Source: Halonotius aquaticus
GTDB taxonomy: Archaea; Halobacteriota; Halobacteria; Halobacteriales; Haloferacaceae
Assembly: GCF_003605575.1 (NCBI RefSeq)
Contig: NZ_QKNY01000004.1
Span: 124,001-188,000 of the forward strand
Length of the DNA: 64,000 nucleotides
Reading direction: 5' to 3'
The position numbers were made by a program, and so were the translations under genes. The notes below the pieces were generated by a model. The model saw only the letters and a list, made by a program, of their open reading frames with translations. It made no database searches and was not told where the DNA came from. The first letter of the stretch is position 1. Each line of letters starts with the position of its first letter. This document shows positions 1 to 8,824 of the stretch, piece by piece.

Positions 1-569
1 TTGTGCTCCGTGGATTTGCCGATGGGTCGCTCCGCCCTGATTTCGCTGGCCTGCCGCGACTGCCGGAGGCGGTCATGGTCGAAGTGACTGATACGGGCGT
101 TCGAGACACCGCCTCGTTGTCGACTGGGGCTGTCGAAACGGGGCCATTCAACGTCACCCAACTGCGGCTTCCCGATCGTGTCGACCCCGGCCAGTCCGTG
201 ACGATGTCGGCGACGATCACCAACGAGTGGCCCGGCAGCGACACGCAGGCTGTAACGTTCGAACTCGCCGGGCAGCGACAAACAGTCAGAACGCAGTTGG
301 CCGGTGGGGCGTCGACAGAGATCACAGCGACGTTTACCGCTCCTGAAGAGCCGGGGGACAAACGCTATGCCGTCGGTGCCGGCGGCGAATCGGCAACCGG
401 GACGCTCACTGTTGTTGCTCCCGAACCAGAAACTGGGTCGGAGTCTGTTTCTGGTGATGATGGTAGTACATCTGACAGCGGGGGAACCGGATTGATCGGT
501 CCGATTGGCGTGGGCGGGATCATGACGACACTCTCGTTGCTGACGGTGTTGTTGTTCCGTCGTCGATGA
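1..569 (+). CDS. C-terminal part of a secreted surface protein with a CARDB-like domain (5' end outside window)
   Basis: The reading frame is open from the window edge (first full codon at base 3) to a TGA at 567-569, so only the last 188 or so residues are seen. Roughly residues 45-140 form a beta-rich CARDB-like module ending in ATGTLTVVAPEPE. A Ser/Gly/Asp-rich stretch follows, then one hydrophobic helix and the terminal FRRR. That tripartite tail resembles haloarchaeal surface proteins anchored or processed at the C-terminus, but no clear PGF motif is present. The same module, ending in ATGQLTVTAPESG, closes the next large surface gene at 1063-4482, so the two are neighbouring relatives. 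The role is unknown; a cell-envelope location is inferred from the tail. Confidence 0.7.
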   Translation, partial: VLRGFADGSLRPDFAGLPRLPEAVMVEVTDTGVRDTASLSTGAVETGPFNVTQLRLPDRVDPGQSVTMSATITNEWPGSDTQAVTFELAGQRQTVRTQLAGGASTEITATFTAPEEPGDKRYAVGAGGESATGTLTVVAPEPETGSESVSGDDGSTSDSGGTGLIGPIGVGGIMTTLSLLTVLLFRRR

Positions 570-608
570 TGACTGACCCGCATCTCAATAATTGGTTCCG
601 GCGGCTGG

Positions 609-938
609 TTACAACAGATAGATGAGGAGTCCGCCAACTAGGACGAAGAGAAGCGCGAACACAGCGTTTGCCCAGACCTTTGGTGGGCGGCCGAATACGC
701 GGCCGAGCAGTTGTCGACTTGGTGGGAATAGCTGGATTCCGCCATACACAACCGGAATGCCACCAAGATTATCTGGAAGCACTGAGAGCCCGCCGACGAT
801 GATGAGGAAGCCAACGGCGTAGCTCACCCGGCCAATTATCACCTTTCGTTTGGTGTCTGAGTCCTGTGGCTTACCACAGTTCGGGCAGAACGTGGCTGTG
901 TTGTCGACCTCGGTGCCACAGTTATCACACGCCGGCAT
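609..938 (-). CDS. Zinc-ribbon membrane protein
   Basis: A 109-residue protein. Residues 4-22 carry two CxxC pairs (CDNC and CPNC), a zinc ribbon of the kind fused to many small prokaryotic membrane proteins. Two hydrophobic segments follow, around residues 38-60 and 90-108. The ribbon would sit in the cytoplasm at the membrane face. It lies convergent to the surface-protein fragment upstream and divergent from the large surface gene downstream, so it is probably transcribed alone. The substrate or partner is unknown; family identity beyond zinc-ribbon membrane protein cannot be given. Confidence 0.75.
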   Translation of the reverse strand: MPACDNCGTEVDNTATFCPNCGKPQDSDTKRKVIIGRVSYAVGFLIIVGGLSVLPDNLGGIPVVYGGIQLFPPSRQLLGRVFGRPPKVWANAVFALLFVLVGGLLIYLL

Positions 939-1033
939 GGTCGTTGGTAGATGAATAGCTGGTCAGCATATCAATTCTTTCATATTGGAGATATACCGAT
1001 CTGATAATCGGGCCGATGAATATATTACTGTTC

Positions 1034-1045
1034 GTTACATAAATT
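1034..1045 (+). promoter_or_regulatory. TATA-like box for the surface gene at 1063
   Basis: AT-rich element (cgttacataaat) centred about 25 bases before the ATG at 1063. This is the spacing expected for a leaderless haloarchaeal transcript and favours 1063 over the upstream ATG at 985. Confidence 0.5.
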
Positions 1046-1062
1046 TCTTAACGTTGGTATCC

Positions 1063-4000
1063 ATGGATAAGTCCTATATTGGCGATGCAGTCGGATTACT
1101 TGCGGTTTTAATCATTAGCATTGTCTTTATTTCAGTCGTGTTTACCGGTGGTGTTGCTGCAGACTCACATCTTGGTATTGACGAGGTTCAATGGCCAAAC
1201 GAGCTTGATGAAGGAGATTCACTTGGAATCCTTGTTGACGTATCGAACTCACGTAGTCAAGATGCAACTACTGATGTTCGATTGATTGCTAACGGTGAAG
1301 AACAAGATATTATTCGAAACGCAACTATTCCAGCTGGTGGAACCCAGCTTTCGTTATTTTGGAGTTCAGTTCCGTCTCGTCCGACTGAGGAGATCAATCC
1401 AACAGTTGAGATTCGTGGTGATGCAGAGAGTGAAGAAATTCCGATACGATGGTCGGAATTTGTTGTTGTAGACGGCACATTCAGTGTCGAACCTGATTTT
1501 AGCGATATCAGCGAGACCAGTGGGACTCGTGTTAATCTATCAGCTACGGTTAGAAACAGGGGTACAGATAGTGACACACAACGAGTTTTCCTTAACCGAA
1601 CTCCACGAGACTCCTACGAGGAGACGATCCAACTTGATGGTGGCAACCAAACAAAAATATATCATAATGAGACCTTCTTGCTCCCTGGCGAGTACACATT
1701 TGACGCCGTAACGCAAAATGAGAGCGTCTCAGAAACCGTGACGATTCCAAGAACGGGTGAGGTCAGCATTACTGAAACCTCTTATGAGGATGGGAGACTG
1801 CACGTTGGGGCTGATATTGAAAATAATGCTGATCAGCCAGTGACGCAAAAAATAATCAGCAATGTTTCCGGGGTCTCCTACAAAACCAAATCAATTCTAA
1901 TTGACCGACAATCGACACGCCGTGTAGAATTTAGCCATGTTGTTTCGGATCAAAGGAGAAATATCACGGTGAATTCTACACAGCCGGATGTTGCGACTGA
2001 AATGTATTCTCCGAGCCCTGCAAGAGCAGAAATCCTCTCAGTCACGAATAATTATGTGCGAGGTGAGGAAGATGTCCTCGTTGAATACGAGGCAAATAAT
2101 ACGAATCCGCCTACTTCTGGAAGCGGTAGTGTCGCTGTAACCGATGCTCGTCTTATTGTTATTGATCCGAACGGAGAACAATTTATTTCTCAAGATGTAC
2201 CTCTCACCTCACCTCCGGGTTCGGAAGATACTGAAACTGCAAGAATCACGATGCCAACGCGAGATGATCTCATTGATGGCGAGTACGATGTTCGACTTAT
2301 TGTTAAAGACGCTAATGGTGGCACTGGCTCCGATACCGTCCGAAATGCATTCACGGTTGCCGATATTCGACGAACTGATGAGACAAACGAATTTTCTCAA
2401 GATTCCTATCGGTCACCTGCAGGCGACTTTGTTGAGGTCGATCTGACGCATCAAAGTTTTGATGAGGCATACATACTCGTTGGTGGTGACAAGGAAGATG
2501 GAGAAGCAAACATACAGAACCATCTTGATATCCTCCATGTCACTGGCGACGCTAGATTCGTGATCAATACCCGTCTTGTTGGAACAAATCGACCTTCCAG
2601 TGATGTGTACATTCCTATTGAAGGGGACGTTACTAGTTATGCACATCCCAGCCCAAGTGGAGATACTGATGACCCTATAACTGCTGTTGATCCTCCACAA
2701 AATGAGTTTAGCGGTGTCTCATTTGTTGATCAAAACGGAAACCAAGTCGCAAACACCCTTGCAGAATTCAGGGAACAGGTCGGTATTACTCCACGAGGGG
2801 CACCGCTACAAGCCGATCGATTCCGGCTTGTTGCTGGCGGAACTGGAACGGTAATGCTTCGCGATCAGAATATCCCTGATCTCCGGCGACCATTTGATCG
2901 ATCAAACATTGTCCTCACCCAGCCTGAGTTGAGAGCAGTCAACACGTATGTTCTGCCCGCTGGATCAGCGAACGAACTTGATCAGTTTGAGGAGGATCAA
3001 GAGCCACTCTCCACAGAGGATCTCGGAGAGTTACAATCTCTCGCAACTGAAAGTGACTATATTTCACTCGGTGATCGACTTCTCGTTGAGGTGAAGGCAA
3101 CGGGAATGTACGGGGCAAGCCTGGATGGTATTGCAAACAACGGGGTTATCGATGAGAATTCTGATGATCCTGGTAACATTCCTGCTGACAAGATCGCACA
3201 GTTGAACAACCGACGCGAAGGGGTTGAAATCAGTCTCGACGCCGAACGATATGGGGGTGCCAATCACGGAGGTTCTGAACTCCAATTCGGGGGGATGAGC
3301 GACAGTGAGATCTATGTCCTGCCTGACGATACGGCCGATCAGTGGTCGACCGAGAATGAAAGCCTCGTTGGAGACACACCAACGATCGGTGGTGCGTATT
3401 TCATTATTGACACCCGTGGAACGAACCCGTTCGATAATCGGCCTAAAGAAAACGACATCCTCAATTTCGAGGTGGAGTACCAGTCTCCGGACGGCGAACG
3501 ATTCCAATACAATGACTACTCAATAGCGAACGGTGAACAGCCGAATCCGTTCAATCCAGGCGCAGTTGAACCTGAAGAGGGCATTGAACATTATCCATAC
3601 TTTGGTGATCGCGATACCACTATTCGTGCAAACAGTTCGTTTGAAGTGTTAGAGCCTACCGTCGAGTACGATCGAACGACACCAGATGGTGATCTAGTTG
3701 TTCCAGCTGAGTCTGATGGTAAAGTGACTGGCTTCACAACCATCGCACCCGGATCAGATGTCTCGATTCAATTTATTGAGAGCGAAGGTCCCAATCAAGA
3801 GCTTGTGACGATCGAGGATGTCGAAATAGAGGATGATCGACTGTTCACTGCTGAGGCTGATTTCTCACAACTTGATCCCGAACAGCGTGTCGAGGTCGAA
3901 TTCTACTCCAATGGTCGTCTCGTTGACAACCGTGTCATTGACAAACGTGGAGCAACTGTCGTCGAGAATTTTGAGAGTCCAGCTCGATTTAATATTACTT

Positions 4001-4482
4001 CGGCACCGGAGTCGGTGACAGTTGAACAGCGAAGTTCACTCGCTGGAATTAACGCGACCATCAACAATACCGGAAGTATTTCTGATCGCAAACTTGTTGA
4101 ATTCAGAATTAACAATGAAACTATCAGCGAAGATGCTGTTTTTCTCTCTGCTGGAACAAACACCACACGCGATCTTTCTGATCGGTTTGTTACACTTGCA
4201 GTCGGAGAGTATCCTTACACTATCAGCACCGAAGATGACACTGCAACCGGTCAACTCACCGTGACAGCACCGGAAAGCGGAACTGATATCACTGATAGTC
4301 AAAACGTCACGTCGGGCACAAACCCTAGTCCTGTTGATCAGTCTAGCGATCCTACCGATACTGATGGTGGCGACACCGATTCTGACCCCAGTATTTTCGG
4401 GGCTATCGGTCTTCGTAGCCGGGATGTTGTCGCCGCCACCGTTATTACCGGTCTTGCCCATGTTCTCGGATTCTGGAGCTAA
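1063..4482 (+). CDS. Large S-layer-like surface protein with CARDB-like domains
   Basis: A 1139-residue exported protein. The start at 1063 is chosen because it puts a signal peptide (about residues 9-33, ending near GGVAA) at the N-terminus and matches a TATA-like box. Residues about 40-440 are beta-sandwich repeats. Residues about 450-915 parallel the S-layer glycoprotein at 60083-63058 block by block: INTRLVG against FNTRLIG, VLTQPEL against ELTQPEI, LLVEVKATGMYGA against VVVQVEATGIFGS, and TTIAPGSDVSI against TNVAPGTDAEI. Residues about 970-1070 are a CARDB-like module shared with the gene at 1-569. Many N-x-S/T sequons are present. The C-terminus has a hydrophobic segment but no PGF motif and no terminal Arg cluster. 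Base composition is visibly more AT-rich than its neighbours. It is probably a cell-surface structural or accessory protein; function not established. Confidence 0.8.
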   Translation: MDKSYIGDAVGLLAVLIISIVFISVVFTGGVAADSHLGIDEVQWPNELDEGDSLGILVDVSNSRSQDATTDVRLIANGEEQDIIRNATIPAGGTQLSLFWSSVPSRPTEEINPTVEIRGDAESEEIPIRWSEFVVVDGTFSVEPDFSDISETSGTRVNLSATVRNRGTDSDTQRVFLNRTPRDSYEETIQLDGGNQTKIYHNETFLLPGEYTFDAVTQNESVSETVTIPRTGEVSITETSYEDGRLHVGADIENNADQPVTQKIISNVSGVSYKTKSILIDRQSTRRVEFSHVVSDQRRNITVNSTQPDVATEMYSPSPARAEILSVTNNYVRGEEDVLVEYEANNTNPPTSGSGSVAVTDARLIVIDPNGEQFISQDVPLTSPPGSEDTETARITMPTRDDLIDGEYDVRLIVKDANGGTGSDTVRNAFTVADIRRTDETNEFSQDSYRSPAGDFVEVDLTHQSFDEAYILVGGDKEDGEANIQNHLDILHVTGDARFVINTRLVGTNRPSSDVYIPIEGDVTSYAHPSPSGDTDDPITAVDPPQNEFSGVSFVDQNGNQVANTLAEFREQVGITPRGAPLQADRFRLVAGGTGTVMLRDQNIPDLRRPFDRSNIVLTQPELRAVNTYVLPAGSANELDQFEEDQEPLSTEDLGELQSLATESDYISLGDRLLVEVKATGMYGASLDGIANNGVIDENSDDPGNIPADKIAQLNNRREGVEISLDAERYGGANHGGSELQFGGMSDSEIYVLPDDTADQWSTENESLVGDTPTIGGAYFIIDTRGTNPFDNRPKENDILNFEVEYQSPDGERFQYNDYSIANGEQPNPFNPGAVEPEEGIEHYPYFGDRDTTIRANSSFEVLEPTVEYDRTTPDGDLVVPAESDGKVTGFTTIAPGSDVSIQFIESEGPNQELVTIEDVEIEDDRLFTAEADFSQLDPEQRVEVEFYSNGRLVDNRVIDKRGATVVENFESPARFNITSAPESVTVEQRSSLAGINATINNTGSISDRKLVEFRINNETISEDAVFLSAGTNTTRDLSDRFVTLAVGEYPYTISTEDDTATGQLTVTAPESGTDITDSQNVTSGTNPSPVDQSSDPTDTDGGDTDSDPSIFGAIGLRSRDVVAATVITGLAHVLGFWS

Positions 4483-4530
4483 CTACGGCTGAATCCACGG
4501 TCTTTTGAATATCTCAAACGAAACTATCCT

Positions 4531-4974
4531 ATGGCAGTCCACAGCGACGTTGCCCCCCGAACACTCGGTGTTGAACTCCGTCCCGAAGGCGTCGTCGTCA
4601 CCTACGCTGACGACCGAACGACGATGTACCGCGGAGCCCCAACAAAGGTCAGTGGCTCGCTCACCACCAACCCAGGCAAAGAAACGCATCTGCTTGTCAC
4701 TGATCCGACCGAAACGGAGGGCGTCATGCTCTACGTCAACGATCTGAAAACACACGATGACATTCTTGAAGACACCGGAGTCGGCCGCATTTTGTTAGAT
4801 GACGGCGACGAAGAGGAGGTCTTCCCGGGTGTTACGGTACGCCGGAGCGGCGATCATCGAACGACGATTGACGCTGATCCTGAGACCGCCCGCGGCCGTG
4901 TCTTCGTCTTCGTTGAGGACGATTGGGGCGAGGAGAGCTATGAGTTCGTCCCAGAATCGGAGCTGGATACATGA
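4531..4974 (+). CDS. Conserved haloarchaeal protein, DUF5796-like
   Basis: A 147-residue acidic soluble protein with no signal peptide or membrane segment. The pattern of an N-terminal APRTLGVEL, a central HLLVTDPTETEGVMLYVND and a following FPGVTV matches my recollection of the haloarchaeal DUF5796 family, whose function is unknown. Its stop overlaps the start of the next gene (ATGA at 4971-4974), so the two are translationally coupled. Family assignment is from memory and should be checked by profile search. Confidence 0.7.
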   Translation: MAVHSDVAPRTLGVELRPEGVVVTYADDRTTMYRGAPTKVSGSLTTNPGKETHLLVTDPTETEGVMLYVNDLKTHDDILEDTGVGRILLDDGDEEEVFPGVTVRRSGDHRTTIDADPETARGRVFVFVEDDWGEESYEFVPESELDT

Positions 4975-5255
4975 GCCTCCGCAAACCATGGCGTGAGCTT
5001 GATCGCTCGCTCGTTTCTCAGGTGCCGGATCGGTACGCGCTGTATGAGCTTGGCGATGCTGCGGGCACCACAATCGGCTTTGGGATCGGGGCGTTACCGG
5101 ACGAACTGAGAGAAGTTTTGGCCTATGGCGAGGGAACAGAGTTCCACTATACGACTGACGCGGCCGATGTCGGCGATCCAGCGCAGATCCGATGGGAACT
5201 GGCGAACAACAAGCCCCATGCCGAGCAACTGCTCGCCGAACAGCTTGATGACTAA
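4971..5255 (+). CDS. Small conserved haloarchaeal protein (DUF7508-like)
   Basis: A 94-residue soluble protein beginning MSLRKPWRELDRS and overlapping the preceding gene by four bases (ATGA), which indicates a two-gene operon. It has a short beta-rich middle (YALYELGD, TTIGFGIG) and a helical acidic C-terminus. I recall similar short haloarchaeal proteins grouped as DUF7508, but this is not certain and no activity is known. It ends ten bases before the stop of the convergent hydrolase gene. Confidence 0.6.
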   Translation: MSLRKPWRELDRSLVSQVPDRYALYELGDAAGTTIGFGIGALPDELREVLAYGEGTEFHYTTDAADVGDPAQIRWELANNKPHAEQLLAEQLDD

Positions 5256-5265
5256 CCGCTCGGGA

Positions 5266-6204
5266 TCAGCGATCGCTGCTGAGCTGTTCGTCAACGAGTG
5301 GGACGAACTCTTCGGGGAACTCGACGTGCGGTAGCAGTTTGCTGTCATCGAAGACAACAAGCGGGACGTCCGCCTCGGCTGCTAGCTTTCGACCCTGTGA
5401 CAGCGGTGTGATCTCGGCGTCACGACCCCACAGAACCGTTGTTGGAATCGCAAGCTCAGACAGTGCCTCTGCGAGATCGATGTCCGCGTTAAGATAGCCG
5501 CTAATGAACGACGCTGGCGCGAAGCGAGCGTTCGGCTGGTGGGCTGTCTGCCACTCGTAGTCTAGCCAGTCCTCGGTGACGGTGGCCATATCGTAATAGC
5601 CGTGATCGGCGTTGAAATACCGAATCGAGGGTTTCGACGCGACGAGATTGAACAGCCCGGTGCCGACCACCGGGAGTCGAAACAGCTCCCGAAGCCACTG
5701 GTTCGGCGGTTCCGGGCCAGCGATGGCGGTCGGACAGATGAGGAGCAGTTCGGACACTGCTGTCTCGGTTGCTGTCAGCGCGTCCAGCGTGTACGCTGCC
5801 GACAGCGACGAAGCGACGACAGCGGGGTCATCGTACTCGGCGAGGAAGTCGGCGACGAACCCCTCGTACAGCGTCGCGGAGTATCGCAGCGGTGGCCGGT
5901 CAGAACAACCAAAGCCAGGGAGCTCCGGCGCGACGACGTGGTACTCTTCGGCAAGGTCGTCAAAGACCTCGCGGAACTCACCGCTTGAGCCGGCGGCGTT
6001 GATCCCGTGGAGTAAGATTAGCGTCTGATTTTCGGGGTCGCCAGCCTCGGTGTAGGCAATATCTATCTCGCGCCATCGGTAGGTATGGTGGGCACCGTCG
6101 AGTGGCGGTTGGAGGTCGGTTGCGGTCGCCTGCAGCCACCGGTTGAGTGCCGTAATGGCTCCCCCACCGACTGCAGCGGACGCGAGGAGTTTGCGGATCG
6201 ACAT
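5266..6204 (-). CDS. Alpha/beta-fold hydrolase
   Basis: A 312-residue protein with the alpha/beta hydrolase layout. The oxyanion HG pair is at residues 66-67 (LLHGIN). The nucleophile elbow is ASSLS with Ser133, a variant of GxSxG. The likely catalytic acid is Asp262 (WGRDAEITP) and the catalytic base His293 (LLPHVEF). The first 20 or so residues are hydrophobic with a basic start, so it may be membrane-associated or exported. Substrate cannot be predicted; the family includes esterases, lipases and C-C hydrolases. It is convergent to the DUF7508-like gene and has a tRNA gene upstream. Confidence 0.85.
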   Translation of the reverse strand: MSIRKLLASAAVGGGAITALNRWLQATATDLQPPLDGAHHTYRWREIDIAYTEAGDPENQTLILLHGINAAGSSGEFREVFDDLAEEYHVVAPELPGFGCSDRPPLRYSATLYEGFVADFLAEYDDPAVVASSLSAAYTLDALTATETAVSELLLICPTAIAGPEPPNQWLRELFRLPVVGTGLFNLVASKPSIRYFNADHGYYDMATVTEDWLDYEWQTAHQPNARFAPASFISGYLNADIDLAEALSELAIPTTVLWGRDAEITPLSQGRKLAAEADVPLVVFDDSKLLPHVEFPEEFVPLVDEQLSSDR

Positions 6205-6288
6205 ACCAGTGGTTGGGCAGCGAGATAGTTATATCCGCCACTTCGCTGATGCTGTAGCTTGGTGTGTGGGTGCAGAGAAGTTTTGCGA

Positions 6289-6316
6289 GGGAAGAACGCT
6301 CAAGAGCGGTCTTCCC
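6289..6316 (-). other. Strong hairpin between tRNA-Leu and the hydrolase gene
   Basis: Two 12-base arms (6289-6300 and 6305-6316) match at 11 of 12 positions around a four-base CAAG loop. On the minus strand it lies between the tRNA 3' end and the hydrolase start, so it could end or process the tRNA transcript or sit in the hydrolase leader. No U-tract follows it on the minus strand. Confidence 0.45.
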
Positions 6317-6340
6317 GCATCACGGGAGTGACCCCGGCGA

Positions 6341-6424
6341 TGCGAGGGGAGGGATTTGAACCCACGGACCTCTACAGGAGCGGATCTTGAGTCCGCCGCC
6401 GTTTCCCGGCTTGGCTACCCTCGC
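6341..6424 (-). tRNA. tRNA-Leu (anticodon CAA)
   Basis: Read on the minus strand: a 7-bp acceptor stem GCGAGGG/CCCTCGC with discriminator A, a D-arm closed by GCC/GGC, anticodon stem GCGGA/TCCGC around loop CTCAAGA (anticodon CAA at 6387-6389), a long variable arm with CCT/AGG pairing typical of a class II tRNA, and a TTCAAAT T-loop. CCA is not encoded and no intron is seen. The T-stem has one apparent U-U mismatch. It decodes UUG. Confidence 0.92.
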
Positions 6425-6513
6425 ACGCGAGCGACAGTACCAGCGCGGCCCTGTTTAACGCGTCGGTTTTCTCCAGCAGCCACGCCTTTGTCCGTCGGCA
6501 GCAAAGCAGCGGT

Positions 6514-6996
6514 ATGGACGACCACACCCGCGATCCGGGCGTCGCCCCGCCGCTCGGCAACCCAACTGGGTGGCGACACTCCGACCGCCAGTGGGAACAC
6601 GCCACGCTCCGGCGGGCGGTCGAACACGGGATTCGGCTGTTCAACGACGGCGCGTACCACGAATCCCACGACTGTTTCGAGGATGAGTGGTACAACTACG
6701 GCAGCGGTACCACCGAAAGTGCGTTTCTCCACGGGATGGTGCAGGTCGCCGCCGGCGTCTACAAACACGTCGATTTCGAGGATGATGACGGGATGCGGTC
6801 GTTGTTTCGCACGGCCGATCAGTATCTCCATGGCGTCCCGGATGATTTCTACGGTGTCGCTGTCGACGATATCCGAGCGACGATCAACGCGGCCCAAAGC
6901 GAGCCAGCGCTCGTTGAAGATTGGCAGCTCACCGTCGACGGCGAGAGTTCGACTGCCTACCCGGCTGACTACGCGTACGCCGAGGAACTGGAGTAG
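6514..6996 (+). CDS. DUF309 domain protein
   Basis: A 160-residue soluble protein. Residues about 36-70 hold the DUF309 hallmark, a helical hairpin with a His and acidic residues followed by Trp ([14 protein letters not shown]), and a second helix with [18 protein letters not shown]309 proteins are small all-helical proteins of unknown activity; the conserved His/Glu set suggests a metal or ligand site, which is inference. It starts just beyond the tRNA gene on the opposite strand and precedes the aspartoacylase-like gene. Confidence 0.85.
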   Translation: MDDHTRDPGVAPPLGNPTGWRHSDRQWEHATLRRAVEHGIRLFNDGAYHESHDCFEDEWYNYGSGTTESAFLHGMVQVAAGVYKHVDFEDDDGMRSLFRTADQYLHGVPDDFYGVAVDDIRATINAAQSEPALVEDWQLTVDGESSTAYPADYAYAEELE

Positions 6997-7059
6997 TCCG
7001 CTGATCGATGGCTCTCGGATATCGGGGAGATAAAATAGCCCGGTGGCGTGAGACCGACA

Positions 7060-7878
7060 ATGAAGGTCTACGAGCTCGGTGAGGGGACTCCCGAGGTCGC
7101 GGTCATCGGCGGGATCCACGGCGACGAGCCCTGTGGCCCGCTGGCGATCAAACGATTGCTTGCCGAGGAACCGACCGTCGAGCGACCGGTCAAGCTGATC
7201 ATCGCCAACGAGGAGGCGCTCGAAGCCGGCCAGCGGTATCTCGAAGCCGATCTCAACCGCGTGTTCCCCGGTGATCCGGCTGCCGACGACCACGAACGCC
7301 GACTCGCCGCCGACCTGCTGGCTGAGATCGAAGACTGCACGACGCTCGCGTTACACTCCACGCAGTCGTACGCCGAGCCGATCGGCGCGGTCAAAGCCGT
7401 CGACACGGTCGCCCGCGAGATCGTCCCGCAGCTCCCGGTGTCGGTGATCACCGAAACCGACGACAACACCGATGGCCGACTGATCAAATACCCAAACGTC
7501 ATCGAGGTCGAATGTGGGCTTCAGGGCACCGATGACGCCGCCAAAAACGGCTACGAACTCGTCAGAGCATTCTTAGCAGCAACCGGGGTGCTCCCGCTTG
7601 ACGATGCGATGGATCGGCTTACGGTTCCCGATCCCGAGACCATCCCTGTCTTTCGGGTCGAGGGCCCGATCCCGAAAGCCGAGGGGACGGAGTATGAGGT
7701 GTTTGTCGACAACTTTGAACTTGTGTCCGCGGGCACCGCCTTCGCCGCCGTCGACGGCGAGGCGATCCACGCCGAGACGGATTTCTACCCGGTGTTGCTC
7801 TCGCCGTATGGCTACGCCGACATCTTTGGCTACCGCTCCGAGCGGGTCGGGACGGTCGCCGAGTGGGAAACGGTCTAA
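7060..7878 (+). CDS. Succinylglutamate desuccinylase/aspartoacylase family hydrolase
   Basis: A zinc carboxypeptidase-like amidohydrolase of 272 residues. The start at 7060 (MKVYELGEG) is preferred to the GTG at 7048, which only adds three residues. The zinc-site motif GGIHGDEP lies near residue 20 (His and Glu ligands), the third ligand is likely the His in LALHSTQSY near residue 104, and the acidic VIEVECG is the expected catalytic Glu region. The family removes acyl groups from amino acids such as N-acetylaspartate or succinylglutamate; the actual substrate here is unknown. It ends overlapping the convergent UPF0179 gene by four bases. Confidence 0.85.
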   Translation: MKVYELGEGTPEVAVIGGIHGDEPCGPLAIKRLLAEEPTVERPVKLIIANEEALEAGQRYLEADLNRVFPGDPAADDHERRLAADLLAEIEDCTTLALHSTQSYAEPIGAVKAVDTVAREIVPQLPVSVITETDDNTDGRLIKYPNVIEVECGLQGTDDAAKNGYELVRAFLAATGVLPLDDAMDRLTVPDPETIPVFRVEGPIPKAEGTEYEVFVDNFELVSAGTAFAAVDGEAIHAETDFYPVLLSPYGYADIFGYRSERVGTVAEWETV

Positions 7879-8321
7879 TCCTCGGTTTCAAGCTCGACGA
7901 GCGTGAGATCACGGTCGAGTTCACAGTAGTCGTGTGGTGGCTCCCCGACGACCTCGGCGATGCGGTACTCCGTCTCGAAGTCGGCCCCGTCCGGGACGCA
8001 GAACTCGTGGCTCGGACACTCGGTGTACGGACAGGGCCCCTCCAGTTCGGCTTTGCTGCCCGCATACGCTCCCCGAGAGGCGACGTTGGCGCGTACCGGT
8101 GCGGGTTCGACCTCGACGGCGCGCACCCCGCTGTCATGCATGGCACAGTCAAGCAGTTGGGCGTTGTCGCGGATCGTGGTCACGCGGTAGCGACGGCCCT
8201 CGGTGAGATTGAGACATTGGCTTCGGTAGGGACAGCCCTCACAGCCCCCTGCCTCGCCACCGTAGACGAACTCTTGGCCCTCCTCGGCGAGGCGGTCGCC
8301 GATCAGCGTGACGGTAGTCAT
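7875..8321 (-). CDS. UPF0179 family protein
   Basis: A 148-residue soluble archaeal protein with two clusters of cysteines: GGCEGCPYRSQC near residue 25-37 and GPCPYTECPSHEFC near residue 94-107. The spacing suggests binding of metal or an iron-sulfur cluster, as expected for UPF0179, whose function is not known. It overlaps the convergent aspartoacylase-like gene by four bases at the stop codons. Confidence 0.85.
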   Translation of the reverse strand: MTTVTLIGDRLAEEGQEFVYGGEAGGCEGCPYRSQCLNLTEGRRYRVTTIRDNAQLLDCAMHDSGVRAVEVEPAPVRANVASRGAYAGSKAELEGPCPYTECPSHEFCVPDGADFETEYRIAEVVGEPPHDYCELDRDLTLVELETED

Positions 8322-8370
8322 GGCTGCCCCTACAGGATCAAGCCAGATTACCGTTCCCCTCGATCGACCG

Positions 8371-8751
8371 CTACCCGCTTTCGCCGATCAGCTCGTCAAG
8401 TCGGTCGAAGTAGGCCTCCCGCGGCACCTGATACAGGGCTCTGTAGTCGATCTTGCCGGCGGCAAACCGCTCGGCGTGGTCGATCGCGCCGTCGATCGCG
8501 GCTGATCGATCCTCGTAGCTCTCGTTGGCTGCTTCGATCTCTGGCTCTAAGAAGAGTGTCACCTGCCAGGTATCGGTGGGGGTACCGCCGGGTCGCCGCC
8601 GCGGGGTACCACTGGTCACGTAGATCGTCGGCAGACACGGCGCAGGAAACGCCTCGGAGTCGAAGACATCGGGCCGGTAGGCGAGGATCACCCGGCCGTC
8701 GCGTTCCTCGTGCCAACACTGCCAGCCGGCCGGGAGCGATGACGCGTCCAT
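8371..8751 (-). CDS. Conserved haloarchaeal protein, DUF5820-like
   Basis: A 126-residue soluble protein. The start at 8751 (MDASSLPAGWQCW) is chosen because conserved sequence begins there and a TATA-like TTAG element lies about 27 bases upstream; the longer frame adds 31 low-complexity Arg-rich residues. The strongly patterned middle, AYRPDVFDSEAFPAPCLPTI, matches what I recall of haloarchaeal DUF5820. No activity is known. It follows the phosphoribosyltransferase on the same strand after a 73-base gap. Confidence 0.7.
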   Translation of the reverse strand: MDASSLPAGWQCWHEERDGRVILAYRPDVFDSEAFPAPCLPTIYVTSGTPRRRPGGTPTDTWQVTLFLEPEIEAANESYEDRSAAIDGAIDHAERFAAGKIDYRALYQVPREAYFDRLDELIGESG

Positions 8752-8824
8752 GGGTGTGGGTTGGCTCCGACCCACTAAGCGGTCGCGGTTGTCGGCGACG
8801 TTCTCGTTGTCGCGTCGTTGTCGG

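Noticed and set aside
985-1062. Upstream ATG of the large surface gene
   Set aside because: It would put 26 charged residues before the signal peptide and conflicts with the TATA-like box spacing.
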